Shown here one piece after another: positions 35,287 to 46,193 of a stretch of DNA of 64,000 bases; the first letter of the stretch is position 1, and every line of letters starts with the position of its first letter. Location of the stretch: the NCBI GenBank assembly GCA_030704615.1, contig CM060731.1:49850001-49914000 (forward strand), written 5' to 3'. A model generated the notes under the pieces. It was not told where the DNA came from. It saw nothing but the letters and a program-made list of their open reading frames with translations, and did not search any database. Position numbers and translations under genes: made by a program. Origin of the DNA: Takakia lepidozioides. Lineage: Eukaryota > Streptophyta > Takakiopsida > Takakiales > Takakiaceae.

Positions 35287-37275
35287 ATGGCAGGTTCAAA
35301 CCAGAAACACTGGACCACTGCTCTTGAACGAGGATTAAGAAAGGGAGTTAACACAAACTCTTCTGGAACTTTTGGGTATGTGAGGATGCTATGTAAGGCA
35401 GGACAACTGAAAGAGGCGCTCCGCATTTTGAACCAACAAGGCATTTCTGCAGACTCCAGTACTTATTTTTATCTCTTACAGGAATGCATCAAAGTCAGAG
35501 ACATAGAAATGGGAAAACAGGTGCATGCCCACATCATTCGAAGGGGATTCAAGCCAAACATCTTTCTACTCAACACCCTTGTGAACATGCATGCCAAGTG
35601 TGGGAGAGTAGCAGACGCACGCCAAGTGTTTGACAAAATGCCTGAACGAGATGTGTTTACGTGGACCACAATGATGTCAGGGTATGCAAAGCATGGGTGC
35701 AACAGGGAGGTTTTTGAAATATTTGAGCAAATGATACAGGAAGGGGTGACGCCCAACAAGATTTCGTTCACTTGCGTTCTCAGGGCATGTGCCAGCTTGG
35801 GTGCCCTCAAAGAGGGCAAGGAAGTCCATGCTGACATTGTCAGAGCTGGAATTGTGCCAGATATCATTTTGGAGACTGCCCTTGCTGACATGTATGCCAA
35901 ATGCGGGAGTGTAAAGGATGCACGTCAAGTGTTTGACCGTATGCGTCGCCAGAATGTGTTCTCAGAGACTGCCCTTGTGAATATGTACGCCAAATGTGGG
36001 AACATGGAGGATGCACGTGGTGTGTTTGACAACATGGCTCAACGAGATGTGGTCTCATGGAATGCAATGATTGGAGGCTATGCTCAGCATGGGTGTGGTA
36101 GAGAGGCTTTGGAAATCTATGGACAAATGATACAAGAAAGGGTGATACCAGACAAGGTCACGTTTGCTTGCATTCTTGATGCGTGTGCCAGCTTGGCAGC
36201 CCTGGAAAAGGGGAAGGCGGTCCATGCTGACATTAGTAAAGCCAGACTTGGGCAAAATATCATTCTAGATACCGCCCTTGTGGACATGTATGCCAAGTGT
36301 GGGAGCACGAAGGATGCACGTCGAGTGTTTGACCACATGGCTCAACGAGATGTGGTCTCATGGAGTGCAATGATAGCAGGATATGGTCAGCATGGGTGTG
36401 GTAGGGAGGCTCTCCAACTATTTGAACAAATGCAACAGGAAGGCTTGAAGCCAAATCGCATCACCTTTGTATCCCTTTTGTCTGCATGTAGCCACAGAGG
36501 CTTGGTTGATGAAGGTCATCACTACTTCAATTCCATGCGCCAAGATCATGGTCTCGAACCAACTGTCGAACATTTTGGCTGCATGGTGGATCTTCTTGGT
36601 CGTGCAGGGCAAATGGACAAGGCAGAGGATTTAATGAGAAAAATGCCAATCGAACCAGGTGCTTTAGTGTGGGGGGCCTTGCTTGGTGCCTGCCGAATTC
36701 ATGGACATGTGGAGCTAGCCGAACATGCAGCAAAAAACCTCCTCAAGTGGGACCCACATAACGATGGAGCTTATGTGCTGCTATCAAATATCTATGCTGC
36801 AGCTGGCAGGTGGGATGATCAAGCAAAGGTGAGAAAAGTGATGGATGACAGAGGGGTCAAAAAAGCGCCAGGTTGCAGCTGCATTGAGGTCGATAATCAA
36901 GTGCATTCATTTGTTGTAGCAGACAAATTGCATCCCCAAATTGAGGAAATCCATGCTGAACTCGAGCGATTGTCCCCACGGATGGAGGAGGCAGGGTATG
37001 TGCCTGACACGCACTTTGTGTTGCATGATGTGGAGGAGGAGACCAAGGAATTTTCTCTCGTCCACCACAGTGAGAAGCTTGCCATAGCATTTGGGCTCAT
37101 CCGCACACACCCTGGGACGCCTATCCGCATCACCAAGAACCTTCGGGTGTGTGGCGACTGCCACACCGCCACCAAGCTCATCTCAAAGATTGTTGGGCGA
37201 ACAATTGTTGTGAGGGATGCAAGCCGCTTTCACCACTTCCAAGATGGGGCCTGCTCCTGTGGGGATTACTGGTGA
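35287..37275 (+). CDS. PPR5: PLS-class PPR protein with DYW domain
   Basis: Predicted organelle RNA editing factor of 662 residues. The start is the ATG (MAGSNQKHW) one base after the splice acceptor ATGCAG, a position shared with PPR2 and PPR4; the open frame upstream to 35248 has no ATG. P-L-S repeats follow, with the fused unit at [18 protein letters not shown], then E1/E2, the PG box (GYVPDTHF), [23 protein letters not shown] and terminal CSCGDYW. All zinc ligands and the catalytic Glu of the deaminase are present. It is the cleanest copy of the cluster and has the best-preserved upstream exons. No obvious transit peptide. Confidence 0.87.
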   Translation: MAGSNQKHWTTALERGLRKGVNTNSSGTFGYVRMLCKAGQLKEALRILNQQGISADSSTYFYLLQECIKVRDIEMGKQVHAHIIRRGFKPNIFLLNTLVNMHAKCGRVADARQVFDKMPERDVFTWTTMMSGYAKHGCNREVFEIFEQMIQEGVTPNKISFTCVLRACASLGALKEGKEVHADIVRAGIVPDIILETALADMYAKCGSVKDARQVFDRMRRQNVFSETALVNMYAKCGNMEDARGVFDNMAQRDVVSWNAMIGGYAQHGCGREALEIYGQMIQERVIPDKVTFACILDACASLAALEKGKAVHADISKARLGQNIILDTALVDMYAKCGSTKDARRVFDHMAQRDVVSWSAMIAGYGQHGCGREALQLFEQMQQEGLKPNRITFVSLLSACSHRGLVDEGHHYFNSMRQDHGLEPTVEHFGCMVDLLGRAGQMDKAEDLMRKMPIEPGALVWGALLGACRIHGHVELAEHAAKNLLKWDPHNDGAYVLLSNIYAAAGRWDDQAKVRKVMDDRGVKKAPGCSCIEVDNQVHSFVVADKLHPQIEEIHAELERLSPRMEEAGYVPDTHFVLHDVEEETKEFSLVHHSEKLAIAFGLIRTHPGTPIRITKNLRVCGDCHTATKLISKIVGRTIVVRDASRFHHFQDGACSCGDYW

Positions 37276-38530
37276 AACACTTTGGAACAGGATGTTCCCA
37301 GTATATATTTGAATCTAGAATATTCTTTTGTGCTCAGGTATCTAATGATTCTAGATTCCCTCTCTTCCATTGGATATAACTATTTAAATCTATATAGAAT
37401 CTTCATCTAGAGGTCAAGCATCCCTGGTGTCAAAGTGAGATGGGAGGAATGGCTTGTCATCTTTTTGCCCCAGCTACAAGCTGTACATGTACTGGCCGGT
37501 TCAAATTGTGAAGGGAAGGAGCACCTTCACATCAGAAATTTGCAGACAGAGCTTCCGGATCGGCCAGTTGTTAGTTTTATGATACCTGCCAGTTCTGGGT
37601 ACTGGATATGAATTGATATATGAATATAGCTATAGTCTGTCAGCTGTTGTTTAATGTTGTGCTAATCTTTGCACTTAGCAAGTCCTTTTTTTTTTTTTGG
37701 ATAGATGGTAGACACAATGTCTTAGGTTTAGATCAAGATTGCTTGCATCGTTCTTAGAGAAACAGACCTGAGGCCTTTCAGATCCTGTAAAGTGGACCAA
37801 GACCTCCATGCCTGTCACCCTACGGTGGTTAACTACAACTGGGGTTGAAAATTTGATGCCAGCAACTTGTAACATAGCCATGCATGGCGCTTTAGAGCAA
37901 CGGAGATCTCTACTTAAGAAAACTGTGGAGGGTATTTTACATGTTAAGGACCTCTGCTAAGGCAACTTGGCTTGGACTTCACATGATAGATATTGTTCGC
38001 GCACTCACGAAAAATACATACTAGATATCAGTAGCACCTCTTCTTTGTAGAACGTGGATAGTCAGTTTCAAACAATCAAGACCAAGGCTGAAAGCCACAA
38101 ATCCCGCAAATGAATCTACTCCCAGATCTAGATGATATCTGACTGAAAAACCAGTGCAAAAACATGTATTGATAAAAATGTCAACTTCCAATTCTGCAAA
38201 TTCTGTTAGAGGACAATGGTCCTTCATCTCTCTCATCCAACCATTAGTGTTGGGCTAGTTCAGACTGTGTATTCAAAACAATCTAATATCAATGGCCATT
38301 CTATGTACACTTTCAACTCACTCTTATACACAAATGGTCTGGCCACTTGTCAACCACAAATCACAATGAAACCTAATCTAGAGGAAGCTTTTCTTTCGGA
38401 ATTCGCTAGTTGTCAGGTCCTTGAGTATAAATCATTGTATTTCTAGATTGTCCCAGACAGAGATCATACTCCATCTATAGAGGGTCCTTGGCTGTCTTCC
38501 CTCCTCGATACCTCACAATCTTCTTCCCCA
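37276..38530. other. Intergenic between PPR5 and the BAH exon
   Basis: No coding exon recognised. A T-run lies at about 37686-37698. The 3' end of the BAH gene may lie here if it has more exons. Confidence 0.5.
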
Positions 38531-38967
38531 TCAATATTTGCTCATATCTCGAACGTTTGCACTCCCCCATACTCTCTGTGTCTTATACTTATATTTGTAT
38601 CGACTGAAGAAGTCATCTTCGCCAAGCTCCAGATGCATGTCCTTGTATTCCTTCAAGGTGTAGACATTACACTTGCGGGCGATAGTATCGGCCTTGTTCA
38701 AATCAACATGGTCCGACAACAGCAGCTCGTTCCTACCATGATGAGCCTCTCGCCCCATATAACAATCTTCTGGTCGATAATACCAACGACCTGCCACAGT
38801 TACTTCTCCAGTAAGGGAATCCTTGAATATGTCATCTATTTGAGCCACCCACAAGGGCTGACTCTCATCATCTGGAGGATACATCAACACGTTGTCTCCA
38901 ACGTTTATGACTTCACGAGTATCTTCCAGGAGGAAGTTCTCAATTGGTAAAAGCAACTTCATTTTTC
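38531..38967 (-). CDS. BAH-domain protein, exon or gene fragment
   Basis: An exon starting after a splice acceptor (GCTTATAG at 38968) with an ATG at 38962 (MKLLLPIENF), about 144 codons to the stop. It carries most of a bromo-adjacent homology (BAH) domain: VGDNVLMYPPDDE, PLWVAQIDDIF, WYYRPEDCYMGREAHHGRNE, LFSDHVD-like LLSDHVD, ADTIARKCNV and FFSRYKY. Plant BAH proteins of this type are nuclear chromatin readers or scaffolds. No PHD finger, TFIIS-like or other partner domain is visible nearby. A possible donor (AGA|GTATGG, near 38575) could lead to further exons. A candidate upstream exon is at 39488-39577. It may be a gene remnant. Confidence 0.6.
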
Positions 38968-39359
38968 CTATAAGCAAAAGCAAACGGAAGAGAAGATTTC
39001 TGATGTCCAAGCTAGGTTTGATATCACTAGCACTCGGCAATGGTCTCGCAAGGGTGAGAGATGACTTGCTGCTTGCAAATTACCCACTGAGAGAGAGCAA
39101 GCGCAGATTAGAATGGGATTTGAGGAGATGTTCAACAAGTTTATATGAGAGCAGCCTGTCTCTGAGGTCTCCCGAAATACTTGAGCTTCTTCCAACTTTT
39201 TGTATCTTTTTTCTAAATTTGCTCATGTCTGTTTTTGGAAAAGCTTCCAACTTTTTGCATCTTTTTTCTCATGAATTGAGTGCTTGAATTCATGTTATGT
39301 AGCTGCTCCTGCAAATGGTCACATTTAAAGGTATAACTTCTCCTTGCGCTCACGAGAGC

Positions 39360-39925
39360 TGCGCAAGTCACAATTGACGTCGGACCGAGCCTCCAGGCGA
39401 CGGAATTATAGATATGCAAAGATTTGCGGGATCCTGGCTGCATATTGTCATAACCATCCTAGCAAAAGCTACCTCCATCTTTAGTCGTATAAGTGCGGAT
39501 TCTGGTTCCACGGGAGTGTAATCAACATCCTCGGCCTCCAGCTCGTTGTACATACTGTAAGATGTGCAAGCTTATCATTTTCCCTTCCTTGAATGAGACA
39601 GACAGATAGGTGCTTCGTTTACATTTTCAGGGTGACAATTGCGAAATGGCTGGGGAATAGCCCATGGAAATCTCACTGCAGAATCAAGCGGTGCAAGAAT
39701 TGATAGCTCACTCCTTACTGCAGAGGGATAGTTACCAATGTTGTGACATACTGCTGTGCGCCCTCCGCTGCGATGAGTGCTCCCTCCGGAGCATCGCAGA
39801 GCAAGAATAGCCCCTGACACGGAGGGAATGATGAAGGCCAGAGAAAGATCGACTCGTTCTCTGCGGCCGAGGCTATGACGTTGAGGGCATAATGCCCAGA
39901 TATTATCGACTAGTCATCCCGGAGT
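39360..39925. repeat. Segmental duplication, copy 2 (matches 33600-34260)
   Basis: See the entry at 33600. This copy lacks the ATTTC-tailed insert, and its minus-strand exon-like segment has small indels at its start. No PPR gene follows it. Confidence 0.75.
39488..39577 (-). other. Conserved minus-strand exon-like segment, copy 2
   Basis: Encodes MYNELEAEDVDYTPVEPESA then LIRLKME before a possible donor (GGAG|GTAGCT). It lies about 0.5 kb upstream of the BAH exon on the same strand, so it may be that gene's first coding exon. The ATG conserved in copy 1 is out of frame here; an ATG nearer the segment is in frame. Confidence 0.35.
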
Positions 39926-40814
39926 TTAAGAGAGATTTTGGGTGTCAAGAGAAAAAGATGACTGGAAAGTACTGAGGGCAGCAGCTGCACTCTAATTATC
40001 TCGGAGTCTGATTCGAAAACTAGACACCTATTATCCAAACCTATCCATCATACTTGCATATTCTTTCTCTTTCGCCTGTTGTCTTAAATTTACCCGGTTT
40101 GATCAGTTGTGAATCACTTGCACAGGACCTTCAGAAACAAAGAAATTCAGTGTCAATCACTATACAGTATTCTAACATGGGCAGTCTGAGGTGGAAACAG
40201 TTTGGGTCGGAGAGAGAAGGTCAACTTGGGATGCCTTAGAAGCGATCAACAAACTGGAGGTAAAGAAACTGGAGGTAAAGCCCCAGACCGAAATTTTTCT
40301 TAAAACCTGATCTCGTTCTTTTCTAGATTGCACAGGCATAAACAGCTGACCTCATTTGATCAGGTTCAGCTGGTGTAGTGCCTCTTTGTAGACCGGGAAG
40401 ATGAAATTCCGCCAAAAAGCAGGTTTCACTTTCTGTTGTTCAAACTGTTTGCTAGAGCTGCCACATTATCACTTAGAGCCTCTTCTCCATGACATGTATT
40501 GGGCATAGCTGTGCCCTTCAATCAGCTCCACAAGGAAGCAGTGACAGCAAGGGATGACAATCCACAACGGTCAAATTCTTTGCAGGGAAAGCCTTAATTT
40601 CCCCAGGTTGTTCAAAAACATAAGGAATCTCGCGCAGCAGATCTAGCCTTGTATCTATCATCGTGGGCTTAATTCTTGGGTATGTACACTTTACCACCAT
40701 AAACTATCAAGATTGAAGTGGGAGGTCTCAGCATCGCCCTGCGCCTTAGTTTACATTGTAAAATTTTGGCCATGCGTGCATGTTATCATGATGTCGCAAT
40801 GGCTGTAGCTGGCG

Positions 40815-42818
40815 TCAAGAAGTTTTGAGTACAGGGGCAGCATCAGCTTCTGTTATAATTTCTTTCTGGAGAACTTGTTCTCCTAGGTCTGGAACATCGA
40901 CCTTGACATGTGCTTGTTTCAACTTTCCATCGATTTCGTCCTTGTAGAACTGTCTTGTTCTGACCGCGAGAACAACGGAGATTATGAAACCCACCACGGT
41001 AACAGCCACCATGAGAAAAAAGGTGAGGCGAAAACATGTAGGTCCATGGCATAAAAGAGCCTTTGAAGCTGGGGACCGTGCTGGGCTTGCCAAGAGCAAT
41101 CTCTTTCCACCCAAATGGAGTGGGGCAGCGTTAATCACGTGTCTGGCTTGTTTCTTGGCTTCTCGATCATAGAGGTATCCTGCAATTTTCACTGACAGAA
41201 CATAATTTCCAACCGGACTCGCAAATGCTATGGTGTTGAAGAGGGTCGCAAAGAATCGCATCCCAAAAATGTCAGCAGTGATTGTTGTATACAGTGGCGT
41301 CTGGCCCCCAAAACAGAGGCCTATCAAAATGGAGCCAACGTAGAGGCACCCAGGCACGTTGCACGCAATAAGCAAATGTCCAACAGACATAATTGCTAAT
41401 GTGGCCGCTAGTAATGTCGGTCTTGGAGTGCCTCTTCTTTGGAGCAAAATCTCTGAGAGAAAGCCTGCTAGCCAGCGACCCAGAGAGTTCCAAATGCTGA
41501 CGAGAGACACAAAGGTACTTACTTTGATGGTCGAATACCCAAGAGATGCCCCTATTTGACCCAGATTGTCAATCGCTGTCAAGCCTGACCCTATTCCACA
41601 CGTTGTTGCCAAGAAGAGAAGCCAGAAATCTACACTAGAGTATGCCTGCAAAAGTGTGTGGTCCTCTCCTCTGTTTGGCCTTGAAATCTTTCCTCTTTGA
41701 CTCTTTTTCTGATCCGTGGAGGTATGCTGCTGTCCCCCACCATGTCGGACACAGCCTGCACAATTCCCCAAGAGCTGCTTGATTTTCTCCAGTTGCCCCA
41801 GGAATGTACTACCTGTTTTAATAGCAAATGACTGATCAGGCTGGGTTTGCAGTCCTGCACAAGCCTCCGTGTCTGGCTCTATTGCACTAGTCCTGACAAT
41901 TTCCATCTCTGGGTTCTCTCTTACAGCTTTATTTTCACCTAGCAGAGATTGTGTTTTTGGGGTCAGTGTTTCGAAGTCACTGGCTTTTCCAAAAAGCTCC
42001 GAACGCACAACTACCCACATCAAGGGCAAAAGCAAGAGAATGAGCATGACGGACCCTACAGCCCTTTGGGAAACTAAGCTCAATGTCACCAAATTCTCCG
42101 CGACAATGACACCCATCAGATAAGCAGCCACGGCTACACCGACGGCTAAAAACCAGTAGAAGCTTTTGATGTCGGGTTGGCCGACAAAAGGACTCAAGGG
42201 GCGCATAAGGACGACTGCGGATGCCAGAGACACTCCTGTGGGGAGCCAAGAGAGTAGAAGCAGAAAGGAGCTGGGATGCTTTGGACCATAGATGGCAAAG
42301 TAGAGCTGGGTGAGCATGGCGCCACTTAAGCCCACAAATCCCTTCAACAGTCCTATCACAATTCCCCTGTTTGTGGGGAAGAGCTTCACACACTGCGCAA
42401 TCACAGCAGCGTTCAGGAATGCCGTAGAATTTGCACCTATTGCAATGTACAGACACATTTGCCATAGAGGGGGCTGTGGGATCCGACCACTCACAGCTAA
42501 CCAGGTCATCAAGTATCCAAACAGCACCTCCCCCGCCCCAATGAGAAGCACTGCCAATGGTGACCACAGATCGAAGATGAGTCCTGCCAGCAGTCCAACA
42601 TTGGTCCCCAAGTCCTTGAAGAAGCCAATGGTGTCAAGCGTTTGCTGGTTGTATCCCATAGCAGTCTTCATCTCCTGGGAGTAGACTCCAAAGCTGTAAG
42701 ACCCCCCACTGGTTGAGAGTACAAGGAATCCCACCGCTAGCACAAACCACCGCCCTCTCACTAATCTTTTCAACACTTCCATCTTTCTGCCAACTCCCCT
42801 GTTAGTTTCCAGGGCCAT
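40815..42818 (-). CDS. Nodulin-like (NFD4-type) MFS transporter
   Basis: A membrane transporter of 667 residues in a single exon. I place the start at the ATG at 42818 (MALETNRGVGRKMEV); the frame is open 31 codons further up, but relatives begin shortly before the RGRWFVLAVGFL segment. Residues ~20-270 are a nodulin-like domain (STSGGSYSFGVYSQEMK, LGTNVGLLAGLI, LYIAIGANS, FPTNRGIVIGLLKGFVGLSG). A polar loop of about 140 residues follows. The second half is a typical MFS bundle (FLATTCGIGSGLTAIDNLGQ, GRWLAGFLSE, LIGLCFGGQTPL), about twelve membrane spans in all. The substrate of this plant family is mostly unknown; plasma membrane or organelle location cannot be read from the sequence. No lesions. 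Confidence 0.88.
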   Translation of the reverse strand: MALETNRGVGRKMEVLKRLVRGRWFVLAVGFLVLSTSGGSYSFGVYSQEMKTAMGYNQQTLDTIGFFKDLGTNVGLLAGLIFDLWSPLAVLLIGAGEVLFGYLMTWLAVSGRIPQPPLWQMCLYIAIGANSTAFLNAAVIAQCVKLFPTNRGIVIGLLKGFVGLSGAMLTQLYFAIYGPKHPSSFLLLLSWLPTGVSLASAVVLMRPLSPFVGQPDIKSFYWFLAVGVAVAAYLMGVIVAENLVTLSLVSQRAVGSVMLILLLLPLMWVVVRSELFGKASDFETLTPKTQSLLGENKAVRENPEMEIVRTSAIEPDTEACAGLQTQPDQSFAIKTGSTFLGQLEKIKQLLGNCAGCVRHGGGQQHTSTDQKKSQRGKISRPNRGEDHTLLQAYSSVDFWLLFLATTCGIGSGLTAIDNLGQIGASLGYSTIKVSTFVSLVSIWNSLGRWLAGFLSEILLQRRGTPRPTLLAATLAIMSVGHLLIACNVPGCLYVGSILIGLCFGGQTPLYTTITADIFGMRFFATLFNTIAFASPVGNYVLSVKIAGYLYDREAKKQARHVINAAPLHLGGKRLLLASPARSPASKALLCHGPTCFRLTFFLMVAVTVVGFIISVVLAVRTRQFYKDEIDGKLKQAHVKVDVPDLGEQVLQKEIITEADAAPVLKTS

Positions 42819-42845
42819 TGTGTTTCTGTGTTCAACGGACTTGTG

Positions 42846-42862
42846 AGAGAGAGAGAGAGAGC
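42846..42862. repeat. GA dinucleotide run
   Basis: Short GA run 28 bp upstream of the chosen MFS start codon (minus strand CT), in the likely 5' UTR. Comparable CT-rich stretches are common in plant leaders. Confidence 0.7.
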
Positions 42863-42964
42863 TCGAGGGAAGTGCGAGAAACAGCAGTGCTTGTGTTTGT
42901 GAAGGATGCACTGCAGTGCCTCGCTTGTCATACTTGTCACGTGGAGACTGTCACAAGTTAACCT

Positions 42965-43110
42965 GTCCTCTGGTAGCTATTTAACCAGTTATCAGTCATT
43001 TCCCACTTATTGATTAGGAAACTGTAACTAGTTATCAGTCATTGCCCACTTATCGATCAGGGAACTGTAAGCAGTTAAGTTATCAGTCATTGCACAGTAA
43101 CTTAGAAAAC
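42965..43110. repeat. Tandem repeat of about 45 bp upstream of the MFS gene
   Basis: AGTTATCAGTCATT recurs near 42988, 43031 and 43078 with partly conserved spacers (CCCACTTAT, ACTGTAA). It lies in the promoter region of the MFS gene, but no regulatory role can be shown. Confidence 0.7.
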
Positions 43111-43319
43111 TGTGAGCAAGGCAGGTCAGTAGCAACCAGTTCTCATTCATTGGCCAGTTAAGTTATCTATCATGTTATCTATTAAGAGAAATTTTATAAG
43201 AAAATTATTTTAAAAAATTGTTATTTATACCATATGATAGAAATCTGCCTAACCTATAGAATCCAAAAAATAAAATAATTAATTAAATATTGAATTTAAT
43301 TTAAATGATTCTCCAGGAC

Positions 43320-43730
43320 TACGCCCACCCAACGAGTTTAAGGCAAGCGTGCGACGGAGTGGCCAGAGGGCTTGCCGGGCTTCCCGTTCCTGTCCTACAC
43401 TTTGAAAGGGAAGGGGAGCATAGGAGCAGGACCACCAAGGAGAGCGATCTTGGACTTGGAATTATTTTGGAGATGAAAAAACCCAAGAAATGTAATCATC
43501 GAATGAGTCAACTATGTACCCCAATTCATTTGGCCAGTTTGGGAAGGTCAGGCAACCCGACATTGTGGAAGAGGGGAGAACAGAGTGGAAAATGCTAATT
43601 TGTGAGCCGTTAACGTGAGCGAAAAATTCCGTGAAGCCAATCAGTGGGGCCGCGGCAGGCTTGGAGAGGAGGGAAATGGATCAACAGGGTGCAGGCACTT
43701 GTACGCCTAGGAGGGTCAATGGGAGGTAGA
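43320..43730 (+). mobile_element. Non-autonomous transposon fragment, left arm
   Basis: Shares TTTGGGAAGGTCAGGCAACC, TTGGAGAGGAGGGAAATGG and CAGGGTGCAG with the inverted copy at 44900-45170. No transposase frame. Type unknown; AT-rich sequence precedes it. Confidence 0.45.
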
Positions 43731-44899
43731 CAGCGGTACGGTATTTTTCAATACTGCATGGGATGGGCCGGTGGGTTCAACAATTGAACCCGACCCAATT
43801 ATTCATGCTACCACCGCTATCACATATACAATCCAATCTTTTAATCTTTTATACGGCCTGCAGACAGGGAGGGTAGAAGGACAGGGGTGTGCATTTGACA
43901 GCGGTCCCGCCACATGCGTTTCCCATAGACTCTGGGAGCGTACACATAAAGCGTCCCATGCTTGCCTTAACCCTTAAAGGACCAGCCAACTTTTTCGACT
44001 TTTGAAAGAAAACAGTCCATACCTTGACTAAGAGCATGACCAGCAGTAGGGCGGTAAACACCAACGGCATTATACTAGCCCATTTTTGGCCCGGAGCCCA
44101 TATACTAGTGTGGCAGCTGGTGTGAAGGCCAGCAGCATGGCAGCCTCCCACGGCAAAACCCCCCCTCCCGCTGGGCGCACGGCTGAGATGCGTCCCAAGC
44201 TGAGATGGTTAGGTTGACTTGTGGGCCCTGCCACCTATCGCACCACCTGTCAATACATGTGAGCGAGAATGCCCGGATAAGTCGTTGGAGTGGGGGGGGG
44301 GTTGGGGAGATGGCAACGGAATTCTAGATGCTGTGCTTGAAGTGCGGATTTGCAAGACGGCAGCACTACAAGGAGTGGGGTGGTGCTGCTGGGGACGCGG
44401 GGAGAGCCCCCAAACCACCAGGGCATTTTGGAGTTGGCGCGTCTGAAATGGCCGCTGCTGGCCATTGTCTAAACTAGCTATATCCTCTATCCCCATCCAT
44501 CCACTTGGATGAGCCTTACAACCTCATCCCTAGTGACGACATGAACACCATCACGAAATTGGGCAGGTTTGACCGGTGCAAATGGGAGATTAGAAATGAC
44601 AAAAATTGGAACCCAAATAAAAATTACATGACAAAAAATGGTTTGACCATGGAAATTTCCCAATATCTCTATTTCTCTGATTAGGGGCACATAGTGTCCT
44701 CTGAGATTTCAGAGTGAAAGACCTAAAATTTATGAGGGTGCTTTGTATATGAATTTGGAGGAGTAATTGTTGTTATTGTTGTTGTTGCATAGTAATAGAT
44801 TTTTGAATTAGATGATGGTTCAGGTTCCAAATTTTTATTTTCTAAGCGGTCCCTGCTTGCAGAGCCCACCAGAGGCAGAAGGAACCTAATAAAATGTAT
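43731..44899. other. Spacer between inverted repeat fragments
   Basis: No gene recognised. It includes a G-run at about 44292-44300. The phrase AACCCTTAAAGGACCAGCC near 43970 resembles TAACCCCTAAAGGCC near 46284 and, inverted, sequence near 45520, so a further dispersed repeat is scattered here. Confidence 0.4.
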
Positions 44900-45170
44900 A
44901 TCCCTTACCTTCCTTATATAGTCTTTGGAGGCGGTGGTGGAGCCTTCTAGAAGTGAGAAGATGGAAAGCTCTAGAAGTGAGAAGGAGGGCGTACAGGTGT
45001 CTGCACCCTGTCGAGCCATTTCCCTCCTCTCCAAGCCTCCTGCGCCCCGCGCTATTCGCTCTTCCCACAGTGTCGGGTTGCCTGACCTTCCCAAACTGGG
45101 CAAATGAGTTGGGGGTACATAGTCCCCAATTTGCTGTAGTGAAGAAAGGCTCCTAAAATGCTTGGAATCC
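44900..45170 (-). mobile_element. Non-autonomous transposon fragment, right arm (inverted)
   Basis: Inverted relative of 43320-43730 over at least three blocks. Two TCTAGAAGTGAGAAG phrases sit side by side near 44947 and 44975. The pair may be one element with long terminal inverted repeats, or two insertions. Confidence 0.45.
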
Positions 45171-45537
45171 AAATTCCTATGATCAGTCTATGCTTTGCTC
45201 CAATGTAAAAGTACACTGCCAAAAAAATTCTGATTCATACCATATTTCTATAGGTTGGATGGGCATTTTCTGAAAACGCCTTCCGGCCTGCCATGTGGGC
45301 GGTTGACCTGCATGGACACCCCTTGTGAGGGCTGCCATGTGGGTGGTCAACATGCTTGGACACCACTTAAATTCGGTACCAGGTGACACTAAAAAAAAAA
45401 TCCGACCCTTGCCGTTTGTTGGAGCATGACAACAGCTCCTACATTTTTCACTCCGACAACATGTTCATCTGACTTCATCCACAGAAGTTACAATGTGGAT
45501 GAAAAATGCATCATCGTTTAGGGGTTAAACTAGCATA

Positions 45538-45573
<36 letters not shown>

Positions 45574-46193
45574 GCCTCCGAAGGGAGCATAGGAGCATAC
45601 CGCATAGTATGTTGTATGCTCCTATGTACATGCCATCATTAATCCTTTTCTTTTCTTTTCTTTTTTTTAACAGAACAGGGGGATTGTATTTGGTATGGAG
45701 TGGAGCCTCGCTTCTCTGCCTTATGGCTTCTGTAAGGTTATGTTTTCCTTACCCCTCATAAATTGCTTAAGCAATAAATTTGGGTTCCTCCCGCGCCTAC
45801 TATTGGTGTGTTTGCTTTATGGCCCTCGGGATTTTACTTTCTCCCGCGATCAATAAAAGTTCTCCATCACAGTTAGCCGTGTGTTTAGGCCTTATGGCAG
45901 CCTACGGGCCTATAAGCGTTTTAACTTTCCCTCCAATAATTCAAATAAATAAAGCATTACTGGGCTTCCTCCTCTGTCACAAAAAAAATTAAACAAAAAT
46001 CTGGCTTCTACTTGTATATGTATCTCTATGTTTTTATTTTATTATTTTAAGAGAAACACTTGCAAGTGAATACTCAGAAATCAGGCTTAATTATATGAGA
46101 GGATCTAAAATAACGTCTTTCAAAATAACGATGGCATGAGGCACATTGGACACAGCATGAGGGAAGGAGGTGAAGATTATACCACACCCAACA
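45171..46193. other. Intergenic, AT-rich repeats
   Basis: Contains a TA microsatellite, TTTTC-rich tracts near 45650 and no supported gene. Confidence 0.5.
45541..45570. repeat. TA dinucleotide microsatellite
   Basis: Fifteen TA units, self-complementary. Confidence 0.95.

Larger units (their letters stand above)
38968..40814. other. Intergenic between the BAH exon and the MFS gene
   Basis: Contains a local duplication of about 60 bp (39189-39275, CTTCCAACTTTTTG twice), the second copy of the 33.6-34.3 kb segment, and the 3' flank of the MFS gene. No other gene. Confidence 0.5.

Noticed and set aside
42819-42911. Extension of the MFS protein by 31 residues at the N-terminus
   Set aside because: The extension is Ser/Leu-rich, contains the translated GA repeat (SLSLSH) and has no counterpart in the family; the ATG at 42818 is the better start.
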